A DNA stretch of 64,000 nucleotides from a virus. Shown one piece after another: positions 21,102 to 28,648 of this stretch. The notes under the pieces were generated by a model, which was not told where the DNA came from, did no database searches, and saw nothing but the letters and a program-made list of their open reading frames with translations. The DNA is taken from the IMG/VR virus record IMGVR_UViG_3300034073_003741, positions 1 through 64,000 of that record, one strand, 5' to 3'. Position 1 is the stretch's first letter. Every line of letters starts with the position of its first letter. The translations under genes and the position numbers were made by a program.

Positions 21102-22298
21102 ATGCCATATATTATTAATAAAACAAATGGATCTAGAATAACAATTTTAGATGACGCAGCTTTAAGTAAAACAACAAGTTTAACTTTTGTTGGTAGAAAT
21201 TTCTCTGGTTACGGGGAAATTATTAATGAAAATTTCTTAAAATTACTAGAAAGTTTTTCAAATACTACACAACCAATCACTCCTATAACTGGGCAATTGT
21301 GGTTTGATACTAGCCTTGATGTTAAAAAGTTAAATGTTTACGATGGTCTAGCTTTTAAAGGTATTGCAAGTTTAATCGTTTCCTCATCACCTCCTACGAA
21401 TGTAACTGAAGGAGATTTATGGTGGGATAATAACAATCAACAGTTGAAATTATATAGTGGATTTGAATATAAAATTATTGGCCCAGCACCAAGTACACGT
21501 GCTGCGTGGGAAGTTGGTGAAGAACAAATTGATGAAGCTCAACTAATTACAACTCCAGTTATACAAGGAACTTTCGGTGGTGATGCAATAGTTTTAGTTA
21601 GTAATGAACCAGATTTTAATCCAGTTGCTCAATCCGCACTATATGAAAAATTTCCAGTTGTAAAAAAAGGTATAACCTTATATGGTGCAAAAGAAGATAC
21701 TGGTTCATCTAAAGAATTTGGATATTATTTTTGGGGAACAGCAGCTGATGCATTAGTTGCAACAACTTCAACCAGTTTTTCAATAAATTATACAACTACA
21801 AACGCTACTTTTCATGTTCCATTTGCTAATACATCTACTGGCTTCCCTCAAATGTATTCAAATGATGGAATCACATTCAATCCATCTTCTGGTGTTCTGA
21901 CTACAATAGCATCATCATCACGATATGCAGACTTGGCAGAAAGATACAAGAGTGATAATCCCTATGATATGGGATCAGTTTTAATTATTGGTGGTTCTCA
22001 AGAAGTTACTGAAACACATAGAAGGGCAGATACATCAGTTATTGGAATAGTGTCATGTAATCCTGCATTTAGAATGAATGAAATAACTGATGATGAATCA
22101 AGAAATCCATATATTGCATTACGTGGAAGGGTGCCATGCAAAGTAATTGGCCCAATTAAGAAAGGGACCATGTTAGTAACGAGTTCATATCCAGGTTATG
22201 CAGAGGCATTTAGGTCAGGAGATGACCCAAATGCTGTATTTGCAAGAGCTTTATATGATTTTAACGGAAATAAGGGTTTAGTAGAAGTTGTTGTTTAA
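21102..22298 (+). CDS. Tail fibre paralogue with peptidase-G2-like C-terminus
   Basis: A 398-residue third copy of the fibre family (TSLTFVGRNFSGYGEIINEN, TPITGQLWFDTS, GDLWWDNNNQQLKLYSG). Its C-terminal 130 residues (RYADLAERYKSD, GSVLIIGGSQEVTET, VIGIVSCNPAFRMN, ALRGRVPCKVIGPIKKGTML) resemble the peptidase-G2/IMC-type C-terminal domain of phage fibres, which assists trimer assembly and is sometimes released by self-cleavage. The stop codon overlaps the stop of thyA on the other strand by 4 bp, with a hairpin just beyond. Confidence 0.78.
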   Translation: MPYIINKTNGSRITILDDAALSKTTSLTFVGRNFSGYGEIINENFLKLLESFSNTTQPITPITGQLWFDTSLDVKKLNVYDGLAFKGIASLIVSSSPPTNVTEGDLWWDNNNQQLKLYSGFEYKIIGPAPSTRAAWEVGEEQIDEAQLITTPVIQGTFGGDAIVLVSNEPDFNPVAQSALYEKFPVVKKGITLYGAKEDTGSSKEFGYYFWGTAADALVATTSTSFSINYTTTNATFHVPFANTSTGFPQMYSNDGITFNPSSGVLTTIASSSRYADLAERYKSDNPYDMGSVLIIGGSQEVTETHRRADTSVIGIVSCNPAFRMNEITDDESRNPYIALRGRVPCKVIGPIKKGTMLVTSSYPGYAEAFRSGDDPNAVFARALYDFNGNKGLVEVVV

Positions 22299-23179
22299 AC
22301 GGCCATGATAGCCTTTATAGGCTCATGGCAGTTATAATTTACTAACTCTACATCATTCATTGTAAAATCAGTAATTCTAGAAACTTCACTATTCATTTTT
22401 AGTGTTGGCCATGGTAAAGGCTTTCTAGCTAGCTGTTCTTTTACTTGATCAATGTGATTGTTATATATATGAGCATCACCGATAACAATAGATAATTCAT
22501 CTACTTCATAATTACATACTTGTGCTAGCATATGTGTGAATAATGCATAACTTGCTATGTTAAATGGTAATCCCAAAAACATATCAGATGACCTCTGATA
22601 CATTTGGCAGCTTAATTTACCATTGTTCACATAAAACTGAGACATAACATGACATGGTGGTAATGCCATTAGCTCAATTTCTCCTGGATTCCATGCAGTT
22701 AATATATGCCGTCTACTGTAAGGATCATTTTTTAAATTTTCAACTAATTCTAGAAGTTGATCATGATTTTGTAATACAACTTTATTGATTCTAATCAATG
22801 GTTTGCGCCAACGTCTCCATTGAACTCCATAAATTCTACCTAAATCACCAGGATGTCTTTGAAGTTTACGATTGACCCAATATGGTGCTTGTGCATTATC
22901 AGTCCATATTGTTTTTTTATCAATATATCTTTCCCCGTGTAATATTTCTTTTAGTCTAAATTCGTCATTACTTCCTTCTATAAACCATAGAAGTTCACTA
23001 ACCATGGCTTTCCATGCTAGTTTTTTGGTAGTAATTGCTGGAAATTCTTCTTTTAAATCAAAAGTTAATTGTAACCCGAATAAACTTTTAGTTCCAACTC
23101 CAGTACGATCATTTCTATTATTTCCATTATATAACACATTTTCTAACGCATTGAGATAAGTATATTCTTGATGATTCAT
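22295..23179 (-). CDS. thyA: Thymidylate synthase
   Basis: Classical folate-dependent ThyA, converting dUMP to dTMP with methylene-tetrahydrofolate. At 294 residues it is full length. Visible: NDRTGVGTKSLFG (folate and phosphate loop, near 23), the catalytic Cys176 in LPPCH, YQRSSDMFLGLPFNIASY and GDAHIYNNHIDQ at the C-terminal side. The start overlaps the end of the DHFR gene (ATGA, 4 bp), so the pair that makes dTMP and regenerates tetrahydrofolate is translationally coupled. Last gene of the operon starting with moxR; it ends against the fibre gene, sharing the TTTAAA that supplies both stop codons. Confidence 0.97.
   Translation of the reverse strand: MNHQEYTYLNALENVLYNGNNRNDRTGVGTKSLFGLQLTFDLKEEFPAITTKKLAWKAMVSELLWFIEGSNDEFRLKEILHGERYIDKKTIWTDNAQAPYWVNRKLQRHPGDLGRIYGVQWRRWRKPLIRINKVVLQNHDQLLELVENLKNDPYSRRHILTAWNPGEIELMALPPCHVMSQFYVNNGKLSCQMYQRSSDMFLGLPFNIASYALFTHMLAQVCNYEVDELSIVIGDAHIYNNHIDQVKEQLARKPLPWPTLKMNSEVSRITDFTMNDVELVNYNCHEPIKAIMAV
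22302..22329. terminator. Bidirectional hairpin between fibre and thyA genes
   Basis: GCCATG pairs with CATGGC and AGCCT with AGGCT around a TTAT loop, with a two-base bulge. It lies inside the last codons of thyA and just past the fibre stop, so it could end both convergent transcripts. U-tracts on either side are weak. Confidence 0.5.
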
Positions 23180-23655
23180 TTTGAGTATTTTTTTATAGTG
23201 TAAGATATATCACTATCAATATGAGATGATATAATTGATGTATTTTTGTAATTATTTTTTACAAAATCTAAATTAAAAAACCTATCACAATCAAAAGATT
23301 GATCTATTTCAGTAACGTAAAAATTATCTATAATATCCATACTAGAATTATAGAGTTTTTCCCCTCCAATTATGAATATTTCTTTTTCTGGGTGATGTTT
23401 TTTTGCAAAAAATATAGATGCTTCTAATGCTGAAAAGCATAAATCTGCGTCATGTTTGAATCTTGAAATCACACAATTGATTCTATTGGGCAGTTTATTC
23501 GGTAAGCTTCTCCAAGTAGTTGACCCCATTATCACAAAATTGTTTTCAGTTTGTGATTTAAAAAATTTCATGTCATTTTTTAAATGGGGCCATGGCAATT
23601 TTCCCAAAAATCCAATTCCAGATTGTTTGTCTACTGCTACTATTGAATTTATCAT
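23176..23655 (-). CDS. Dihydrofolate reductase
   Basis: A 159-residue DHFR (FolA/T4 frd type) that reduces dihydrofolate to tetrahydrofolate for ThyA. Visible: INSIVAVDKQSGIG at the N-terminus, the substrate loop GKLPWPHLKNDMKFF with the conserved acidic residue, VIMGSTTWRSLP (NADPH site) and FIIGGEKLY near 98. ATGA overlaps link it to thyA downstream and to the unknown gene upstream. Its pairing with thyA matches T4 (frd-td) and supports rapid dTMP supply during replication. Confidence 0.95.
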   Translation of the reverse strand: MINSIVAVDKQSGIGFLGKLPWPHLKNDMKFFKSQTENNFVIMGSTTWRSLPNKLPNRINCVISRFKHDADLCFSALEASIFFAKKHHPEKEIFIIGGEKLYNSSMDIIDNFYVTEIDQSFDCDRFFNLDFVKNNYKNTSIISSHIDSDISYTIKKYSK

Positions 23656-24266
23656 TCACTGACCGTTTCAACTTTTTGTCTTTTTTTTATAGGATCAAGT
23701 TCTTCAGCTTTTTTTCGTAGTTGTTGTGCCTGTTTAAACAATGCGTCTGCTTTTGACCTCAATTCAGTAGCTGACAACTTTGAAATATCAATAGATGTGT
23801 CTTCTGTTAATGTCATAGCAGCCTTTTCTGTAACTTTACTGGATTCAACTACTTGTGTTTGTTTTTCTGCTACTGATTGCTTTTTACCCTCAGAAATAGC
23901 CAAATCTTCAATGCTTACACCTTTTTGTTCAGCAATTAATCTATTTAATTCATCTAATGGTACAGATGTCTGTGGATTAGGAGTTACCAATACTTCACTA
24001 GTTGGTACTTTTTTTAGTTGATTACGATTATGTAACCATGCTAACATATTATTTCCATCTGGAAAACTTCTTACAGATAATATGTCTGCAAATTCATTAG
24101 CTTGTTGACCGCTAGGATCTTGAATCAAATTCATTAATGCATTGTGATAAGCATCACCTAAATTAGATGTTCCTACTACTAGTGCACTATTTGGATCTCC
24201 CGGTAAAGTTCTATAAACAATAACTATTTTTGCGTTATTATTTTTCATTTTTCCAACGTGTTTCAT
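23652..24266 (-). CDS. Conserved phage protein of unknown function
   Basis: A 204-residue protein. The N-terminal 85 residues form a compact domain (AKIVIVYRTLPGDPNSALVV, NALMNLIQDPSGQQANEFAD, DGNNMLAWLHNR); the rest is a Lys/Glu/Gln-rich tail likely to form a coiled coil (ALFKQAQQLRKKAEELDPIKK). No catalytic motif recognised. The ATG at 24266 is preceded by AGGAT at good spacing; an internal ATG at 24248 is possible. It overlaps DHFR by 4 bp and belongs to the moxR-VWA operon, so it may be a partner of that chaperone pair (inference). Confidence 0.65.
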   Translation of the reverse strand: MKHVGKMKNNNAKIVIVYRTLPGDPNSALVVGTSNLGDAYHNALMNLIQDPSGQQANEFADILSVRSFPDGNNMLAWLHNRNQLKKVPTSEVLVTPNPQTSVPLDELNRLIAEQKGVSIEDLAISEGKKQSVAEKQTQVVESSKVTEKAAMTLTEDTSIDISKLSATELRSKADALFKQAQQLRKKAEELDPIKKRQKVETVSE

Positions 24267-24277
24267 TGTTTATCCTA

Positions 24278-24463
24278 TTATTTTGTAGAAATTGAGCTTA
24301 AAAATGTGTTAACTCTGTCGTATACTGTTCCAACAGCCGTTAATTCATTTGCTTGGAATGCACCTCTACGAACCGCAGTTTCAACTAATGTTTTTAGTGC
24401 TTGTAAATCGGAAACAGAAAGTTCTGTCGTATTGTTTGGTTGTTGATCTTGTGTATTTTCCAT
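24278..24463 (-). CDS. Small conserved phage protein (unknown)
   Basis: A 61-residue protein taken from the ATG at 24463, which has AAAGG 8 bp upstream and begins 2 bp after the previous stop; a longer frame starting at 24499 would overlap that gene. The acidic, Gln/Asn-rich N-terminus is followed by an amphipathic helical segment (LSVSDLQALKTLVETAVRRG, then ELTAVGTVYDRVNTFL). This helix pair is the type of small protein commonly seen in aquatic T4-like phages; role unknown. Confidence 0.6.
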   Translation of the reverse strand: MENTQDQQPNNTTELSVSDLQALKTLVETAVRRGAFQANELTAVGTVYDRVNTFLSSISTK

Positions 24464-24465
24464 GT

Positions 24466-24747
24466 TTAGCCTTTCAAAAAATTTGGATATGATATACAAA
24501 AAACTGTTAAATCTTTTTCATCTTCGAATCCAACTACTACTTTTTCGCACAAACCATATGTATCTAATACGGTTATTCGTGTAATTGAATACCTACTATT
24601 TAAGTTATATTCAATCCAGTGTTCTAAAAATTCAGTAGTTATATAGTTTTCTGGCATCTGAATTTTATGAAAAGTGTCGGGCATAAAATTTATTTTTCTT
24701 ATACCCAACACATTCAATGGATTAATTGTTCCATTAGCCAATGACAT
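24466..24747 (-). CDS. Hypothetical protein
   Basis: A 93-residue protein 2 bp after the VWA gene. Sequence alternates short beta-strand and helical stretches (LEHWIEYNLNSRYSITRITV, KVVVGFEDEKDLTVFCISYP), with no membrane segment or known motif. The operon position, between the VWA protein and DHFR, is the only clue to function. Confidence 0.55.
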   Translation of the reverse strand: MSLANGTINPLNVLGIRKINFMPDTFHKIQMPENYITTEFLEHWIEYNLNSRYSITRITVLDTYGLCEKVVVGFEDEKDLTVFCISYPNFLKG

Positions 24748-24749
24748 GA

Positions 24750-26003
24750 TTACTCATCATAATATGCATGTTCGCCAAATGGTGGAACAATAGAATCATT
24801 TCCGTGGATAATAAACAATGTATCACAATAATCCTCATCACCCCAACTTCCACCCGGATATCCATCAGTGAACATAATAAATTTCTTGGGTTGAATATCA
24901 TTCTCTTGCATAAATTTCCAGTTAGCTTCAAATGCAGTTCCACCACCGCCTTTTACTTTATAAGACAAAATTTCGTCAGCATTATCGGAAGTAAAAGTTT
25001 CATAGTTATAGACTGCGGTATCAAAACACCAAAGTTTAATTTTAAAATCTTGATATTCATCCATGATTCCTTTAATTTCAGATAGGAAATCTTTGGCTTG
25101 TGTGTCACTAATACTTCCACTCATGTCAATGGCGATACTTACATCAATTGTATCTTCATTTAGTAGACCTGGTAAAATTGCTCCACTATGTTGACTTTTT
25201 CTATTCGGTCTACTGAAACTAAAATTGCTTTTTAGAATACTTTGAATGTTCATTCTAAGTAATTCTCTCCAATCCATTTTTGGTTCAGTGAAATCCTTGA
25301 TCATTCTTTGAATTCCTGCTGGAATTTTACCAGCACCTACACTTTGTGCAGAAGAAATCATTGCTTCTTTAATTTCTTCACGAATGGCATCTCTTTCCTC
25401 TTTAGTTAGACGGGGTTTTTTTGGATTATTCTGGTCATTATTTTCATCACCATTTCCATCATCTCCGTCAAGATGTTCATCAAACATATCACCTAGGTCT
25501 TGAATATTAATCTTTTTTGCTTTTGAAAAAAGTTCATCGTAAATTTCTTCAAAACTTTTATCGCGATACTTGTTATCTTGAAAAATTTTTAAGAATTTCG
25601 GTACAGCACCAATCTTTTCATCAACCAATATTTGATTTACCGCATAATCTGCTGCTACATTACTTAACATAGCATCACGGGATTCTTTTCTTCCTAGATG
25701 ATCAAATACATTGTGTAGAACTTCGTGGGCAAATCCAAACTCACATTCTTTAGCACTAAGTTTGTCAACAAAACCGTTGTTGTAATAAAATTTTCTACCA
25801 TCAGTTGCTAAAGTTGTGCACCAATCACTGGCGTCTACTAAAGTTAGACGAGTTGCCATATTACCAAAAAATGGATGCTTTAATAGCAGACCAACACGTG
25901 CAGTTGTTAGCTTTTCAACAAGCTTGTTTTTTTCAGAATTTGAAAATTGCTTCTTTGACCAATCATCTTTTGATTGCTTTGTACTAGTATTTTTAGCTGT
26001 CAT
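24750..26003 (-). CDS. VWA-domain protein with metallopeptidase-like HEVLH motif
   Basis: A 417-residue protein of the kind paired with MoxR-type AAA+ ATPases. The N-terminal domain carries a zincin-type HEVLH at 93-97. An acidic linker lies near 170-195 (DEHLDGDDGNGDENND). The C-terminal von Willebrand A-like domain has the MIDAS motif DMSGS at 293-297 and FTDGYPGGSWG near 395. Family knowledge: such pairs act as a chaperone/co-factor system that remodels or activates target complexes using the VWA metal site. Start at 26003 has AAAGGA at proper spacing. A GC-rich hairpin separates it from moxR upstream, probably lowering its expression relative to the ATPase. Whether the HEVLH is proteolytic cannot be told. 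Confidence 0.82.
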   Translation of the reverse strand: MTAKNTSTKQSKDDWSKKQFSNSEKNKLVEKLTTARVGLLLKHPFFGNMATRLTLVDASDWCTTLATDGRKFYYNNGFVDKLSAKECEFGFAHEVLHNVFDHLGRKESRDAMLSNVAADYAVNQILVDEKIGAVPKFLKIFQDNKYRDKSFEEIYDELFSKAKKINIQDLGDMFDEHLDGDDGNGDENNDQNNPKKPRLTKEERDAIREEIKEAMISSAQSVGAGKIPAGIQRMIKDFTEPKMDWRELLRMNIQSILKSNFSFSRPNRKSQHSGAILPGLLNEDTIDVSIAIDMSGSISDTQAKDFLSEIKGIMDEYQDFKIKLWCFDTAVYNYETFTSDNADEILSYKVKGGGGTAFEANWKFMQENDIQPKKFIMFTDGYPGGSWGDEDYCDTLFIIHGNDSIVPPFGEHAYYDE

Positions 26004-26029
26004 ATTAATCCTTTATTAGTTTAAGCATA

Positions 26030-26047
26030 AAGGCCCTTACGGGCCTT
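26030..26047 (-). terminator. Intercistronic hairpin between moxR and VWA genes
   Basis: AAGGCCC and GGGCCTT form a perfect 7-bp stem with a 4-nt loop, 3 bp after the moxR stop and 26 bp before the VWA start. The following bases (TATGCTTAAAC) lack a strong U-tract, so it looks like a partial terminator or mRNA 3'-end stabiliser rather than a full stop. Confidence 0.6.
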
Positions 26048-26050
26048 GTA

Positions 26051-27133
26051 TCAATTTTCCATTGCTTGGACGATGAACTTACCGTATTTTGAATGGAATT
26101 CATCAAAATTAGTAAGTTTACCGGCGTCGAATGGAAGTTCGTAAGTACTTAGTGCAGTTTTTGCCCCCATAACTACTAGCTCGGTTGGGAAATTTTTCAT
26201 CATGAACCCAAAGAAATTATCGGCCATTTCATCCCAGTTCTTAACCTTTTTAAGGTTAGCTGACTTTAGTTCATAACACAGGCTGATAGTCAAAGAATAC
26301 ATTGCTGAAATTTCCTTGATATCACACTTTTTGATCTTACCAGAAAGCACTAGTTCTGGATTTGGCATTTGTTTAGCAACCTTTCGGTGAGCCATAAACT
26401 TAACAGCTAGTCCTTCGCCTACTGCACCTGACACTAGATCATTTAGTGTTTTATCTGAAATATCATCATCGTTTAGAAGTTCACTTACGAAGCTCCATGA
26501 ACGGGGTGTTGCAAAGCTCTTGCTGGGTGACTTTGGATCAAAGTCATAAAGATCTTGTTTTGCAAACCCAATATATCCCACGACTTGTTCATGGACATTG
26601 TTAGTAACAGCCCACTTGTGCCAATCATCATAATCAACACGTAGTTCAATATGAATAAAACGGTTTGCCAAAGGAGCAGGCATTCTATAAGTTACACCCT
26701 TATCTGTTTCTCGATTTCCAGCTGCAATAATACTTACATTACGTGGAAGTTCATATGTTCCGACTCTACGATTCAGAATAAGCTGATATGCGGCAGCTTG
26801 GGTAGCGGGTGCAGCAGAATTTAGCTCGTCAAGAAATAGGATGCTGTTGTCTTCAGGGTCAGTTGGAAACTCAAGTGGTGGAGCCCACGCCATAGTATTG
26901 CTTAATGAATTATAATATGGAATTCCCTTGATATCAGTTGGTTCCCATAGAGACAAACGAACATCGATTACTTTACGATTTTGTTCGTTGCCAATCTGCT
27001 TTACGATATCACTCTTACCGATACCAGGAGGCCCCCACATAAAAACAGGACGGCTACTTTTCATACACTTTGTAATTGCTGTTTTAGCTTCATTTGGGCC
27101 AAGGGTGCGGGAAACAATGTTTTTTTCTGCCAT
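26051..27133 (-). CDS. MoxR-family AAA+ ATPase
   Basis: A 360-residue MoxR-like ATPase, usually a hexameric chaperone acting with a VWA protein, which follows it here. Visible: Walker A GPPGIGKS at 34-41, Walker B ILFLDEL at 98-104, sensor region VSIIAAGNRE, and APLANRFIHIEL carrying the Arg-finger position. The C-terminal lid domain holds LKKVKNWDEMADNFFGFMMK. First gene of the operon through thyA; a sigma70-like promoter at 27186-27214 precedes it, followed by a 5'-leader hairpin. In phages the target is unknown; head or tail assembly or host takeover are both possible. Confidence 0.88.
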   Translation of the reverse strand: MAEKNIVSRTLGPNEAKTAITKCMKSSRPVFMWGPPGIGKSDIVKQIGNEQNRKVIDVRLSLWEPTDIKGIPYYNSLSNTMAWAPPLEFPTDPEDNSILFLDELNSAAPATQAAAYQLILNRRVGTYELPRNVSIIAAGNRETDKGVTYRMPAPLANRFIHIELRVDYDDWHKWAVTNNVHEQVVGYIGFAKQDLYDFDPKSPSKSFATPRSWSFVSELLNDDDISDKTLNDLVSGAVGEGLAVKFMAHRKVAKQMPNPELVLSGKIKKCDIKEISAMYSLTISLCYELKSANLKKVKNWDEMADNFFGFMMKNFPTELVVMGAKTALSTYELPFDAGKLTNFDEFHSKYGKFIVQAMEN

Positions 27134-27164
27134 GATGTACTCTCTTTCAATAGTTAGTTAAGGA

Positions 27165-27181
27165 TTGTTGTCGTGCAACAA
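27165..27181 (-). promoter_or_regulatory. 5'-leader inverted repeat of the moxR operon
   Basis: TTGTTG-CACGA-CAACAA, 6-bp arms with a 5-nt spacer, starting 4 bp after the -10 hexamer and so covering the expected start of transcription. Either a 5'-terminal mRNA hairpin or an operator. Confidence 0.5.
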
Positions 27182-27185
27182 GGTT

Positions 27186-27214
27186 ATTGTAGCACTACTA
27201 GGATTAGGAATCAA
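27186..27214 (-). promoter_or_regulatory. Sigma70-like promoter for the moxR operon
   Basis: -35 TTGATT, 17-bp spacer, -10 TACAAT, about 50 bp before the moxR ATG. It overlaps the last codons of the upstream gene, consistent with an early or middle internal promoter read by host polymerase. Confidence 0.65.
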
Positions 27215-27581
27215 GCAACTTTTTTACGTGTGTTGTAAACTTGTGTAAATCGCCATCTAATAAAATTAGATGTATTGCAGTAGTTTCATTAAAAACGTAA
27301 ATATGGTTTTTTGTTATAAAATATGGGGATTTTAGATTTTGATCTAATATTAGTATTAGATTGTTGTTGCAAATGATATTTTTTGGAAAATTAATTTTAT
27401 ATTTTTTTATATCACATTTGCATAGAGCATTAAAGCCTTCTTCAGAAAGACCCAATCCACCTGAATCTTTTACTCTAATGCTTCTCCACCAAAGAAATAA
27501 GTATTTTTTAAAATTTTTTTCATCAGAGGGCAATGACAAATGATCTATAATAAATTTAGTTATAGCTAACTTTTGATTCAT
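27204..27581 (-). CDS. Hypothetical protein
   Basis: A 125-residue protein with a Trp/Lys-rich N-terminal helix (FKKYLFLWWRSIRVKDSGG) and hydrophobic strands towards the C-terminus (NNLILILDQ, HIYVFNETTAIHLILLDG). It reads as a soluble alpha/beta domain. Its ATG has no ribosome-binding site but has a late-type octamer 5 bp upstream. No family recognised. Confidence 0.55.
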   Translation of the reverse strand: MNQKLAITKFIIDHLSLPSDEKNFKKYLFLWWRSIRVKDSGGLGLSEEGFNALCKCDIKKYKINFPKNIICNNNLILILDQNLKSPYFITKNHIYVFNETTAIHLILLDGDLHKFTTHVKKLLDS

Positions 27582-27586
27582 TGCTG

Positions 27587-27594
27587 TATTTATT
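27587..27594 (-). promoter_or_regulatory. Late-promoter-like octamer AATAAATA
   Basis: Lies 5 bp before the ATG at 27581, which has no Shine-Dalgarno sequence; predicted start site coincides with the ATG. Confidence 0.4.
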
Positions 27595-27600
27595 GTATTT

Positions 27601-27903
27601 TTATTCCTCTGATTTTATTTCATGAACTTTTTCGCCAGTAGTCAATTTATATACTGAAAAATCATTACACTTGTATACTTTATTAAGTTTTTCAGCTAAA
27701 TTAAAAGCATGCCCTGAGTTTGAAAAAGAAATTTTTTTATATTTTGGACTTATTTTATTAGTCAGATAATTTGAAATTTTTATATTTATAGGTTTATCTT
27801 TGTAATAAACAGCCCAAATAGCTTCTGCTTCTAGGACTTCTTCTAGTTTAAAAGTTTTTTTATCTATTAGTTCAAGTAAAACTTTTGGTTTTGGGCGGCT
27901 CAC
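27601..27903 (-). CDS. Hypothetical protein (GTG start)
   Basis: A 100-residue basic protein. The GTG at 27903 is favoured because TTGGAG lies at proper distance and the next Met would delete most of the protein. Lys-rich, with EVLEAEAIWAVYYKDKPINI near 20-40 and a C-terminal VYKLTTGEKVHEI. No recognised domain. It sits in a run of small late-type genes downstream of the exonuclease. Confidence 0.55.
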   Translation of the reverse strand: MSRPKPKVLLELIDKKTFKLEEVLEAEAIWAVYYKDKPINIKISNYLTNKISPKYKKISFSNSGHAFNLAEKLNKVYKCNDFSVYKLTTGEKVHEIKSEE

Positions 27904-27933
27904 AATAATACTCCAATAAATTAATTATCGTAG

Positions 27934-27941
27934 TATTTATT
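27934..27941 (-). promoter_or_regulatory. Late-promoter-like octamer AATAAATA
   Basis: 30 bp before the GTG start at 27903, leaving room for its GGAG ribosome-binding site. It overlaps the stop of the preceding gene. Confidence 0.35.
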
Positions 27942-28161
27942 AAAATTTACCACCATTAAATGTTACAGTTATGTTATCATTTGCTTTTTCGGACACCTGT
28001 TTGTCTAGATTTCCTGCTAATCTAGTCATAACTATAGATAAACTATTTTGCAAATCGCTTACTTCTTTTAAAGAAAGAACTAAATTTTTCTGATTGGAAC
28101 GAATTGCAACCCTTGCTTTATCTAGAAAATCTTCAATCGGCAAGGTGTTGATGCTTTTCAT
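27940..28161 (-). CDS. Hypothetical small protein
   Basis: A 73-residue, mostly helical protein (IEDFLDKARVAIRSNQKNLV, LSLKEVSDLQNSLSIVMTRL) ending in a short strand NITVTFNGGKF. It overlaps the upstream gene by 29 bp. No motif recognised; a small helical-bundle binding protein is plausible but unsupported. Confidence 0.55.
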   Translation of the reverse strand: MKSINTLPIEDFLDKARVAIRSNQKNLVLSLKEVSDLQNSLSIVMTRLAGNLDKQVSEKANDNITVTFNGGKF

Positions 28162-28648
28162 AATTGTTTAACTCAATTAATTTTTGTTTTAAATCATAAT
28201 CGGATTTAAATGGTCCATGATATAAGTTATTATCTAATGTTATTAGTTTTGGACAATAATTTTTAACCCAACCCTTTTTTATCTTTATAAGATAATATCC
28301 TGCACAGTAATAACTTTTACTATTTGCTCTTTTTAGATATAATGGTAGCTTTTTCTTTATATCATATACTGGAGCTATTGGCTTATTTTTACATGGATAT
28401 CCATATATTTGTTTGATATCGTATTTAGATTGATGAAGTTTTGTGTCAGATGCTAATTTAATACCAAAATTTTTCTCAAAATCTAATAAATTTTTAATTT
28501 CTACTTTTTTGCCATTTTTTAGAAAAAAATATTTGTTTTTTTCTTTACAAATGGAGCCTATTTTATATTCATTTTGGTATAAAAGCCATTCTTTATTTTT
28601 TAATAAGGCCTTTGTTTCTATTTTTATATTATTAATTGTATTTTGCAT
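28133..28648 (-). CDS. Hypothetical Lys-rich protein
   Basis: A 171-residue, strongly basic protein rich in Lys and Tyr (YKIGSICKEKNKYFFLKNG, CAGYYLIKIKKGWVKNYC). Its start overlaps the exonuclease stop by 17 bp. The two Lys/aromatic-rich halves suggest a nucleic-acid-binding or internal protein, but no family is recognised. Confidence 0.55.
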   Translation of the reverse strand: MQNTINNIKIETKALLKNKEWLLYQNEYKIGSICKEKNKYFFLKNGKKVEIKNLLDFEKNFGIKLASDTKLHQSKYDIKQIYGYPCKNKPIAPVYDIKKKLPLYLKRANSKSYYCAGYYLIKIKKGWVKNYCPKLITLDNNLYHGPFKSDYDLKQKLIELNNYEKHQHLAD

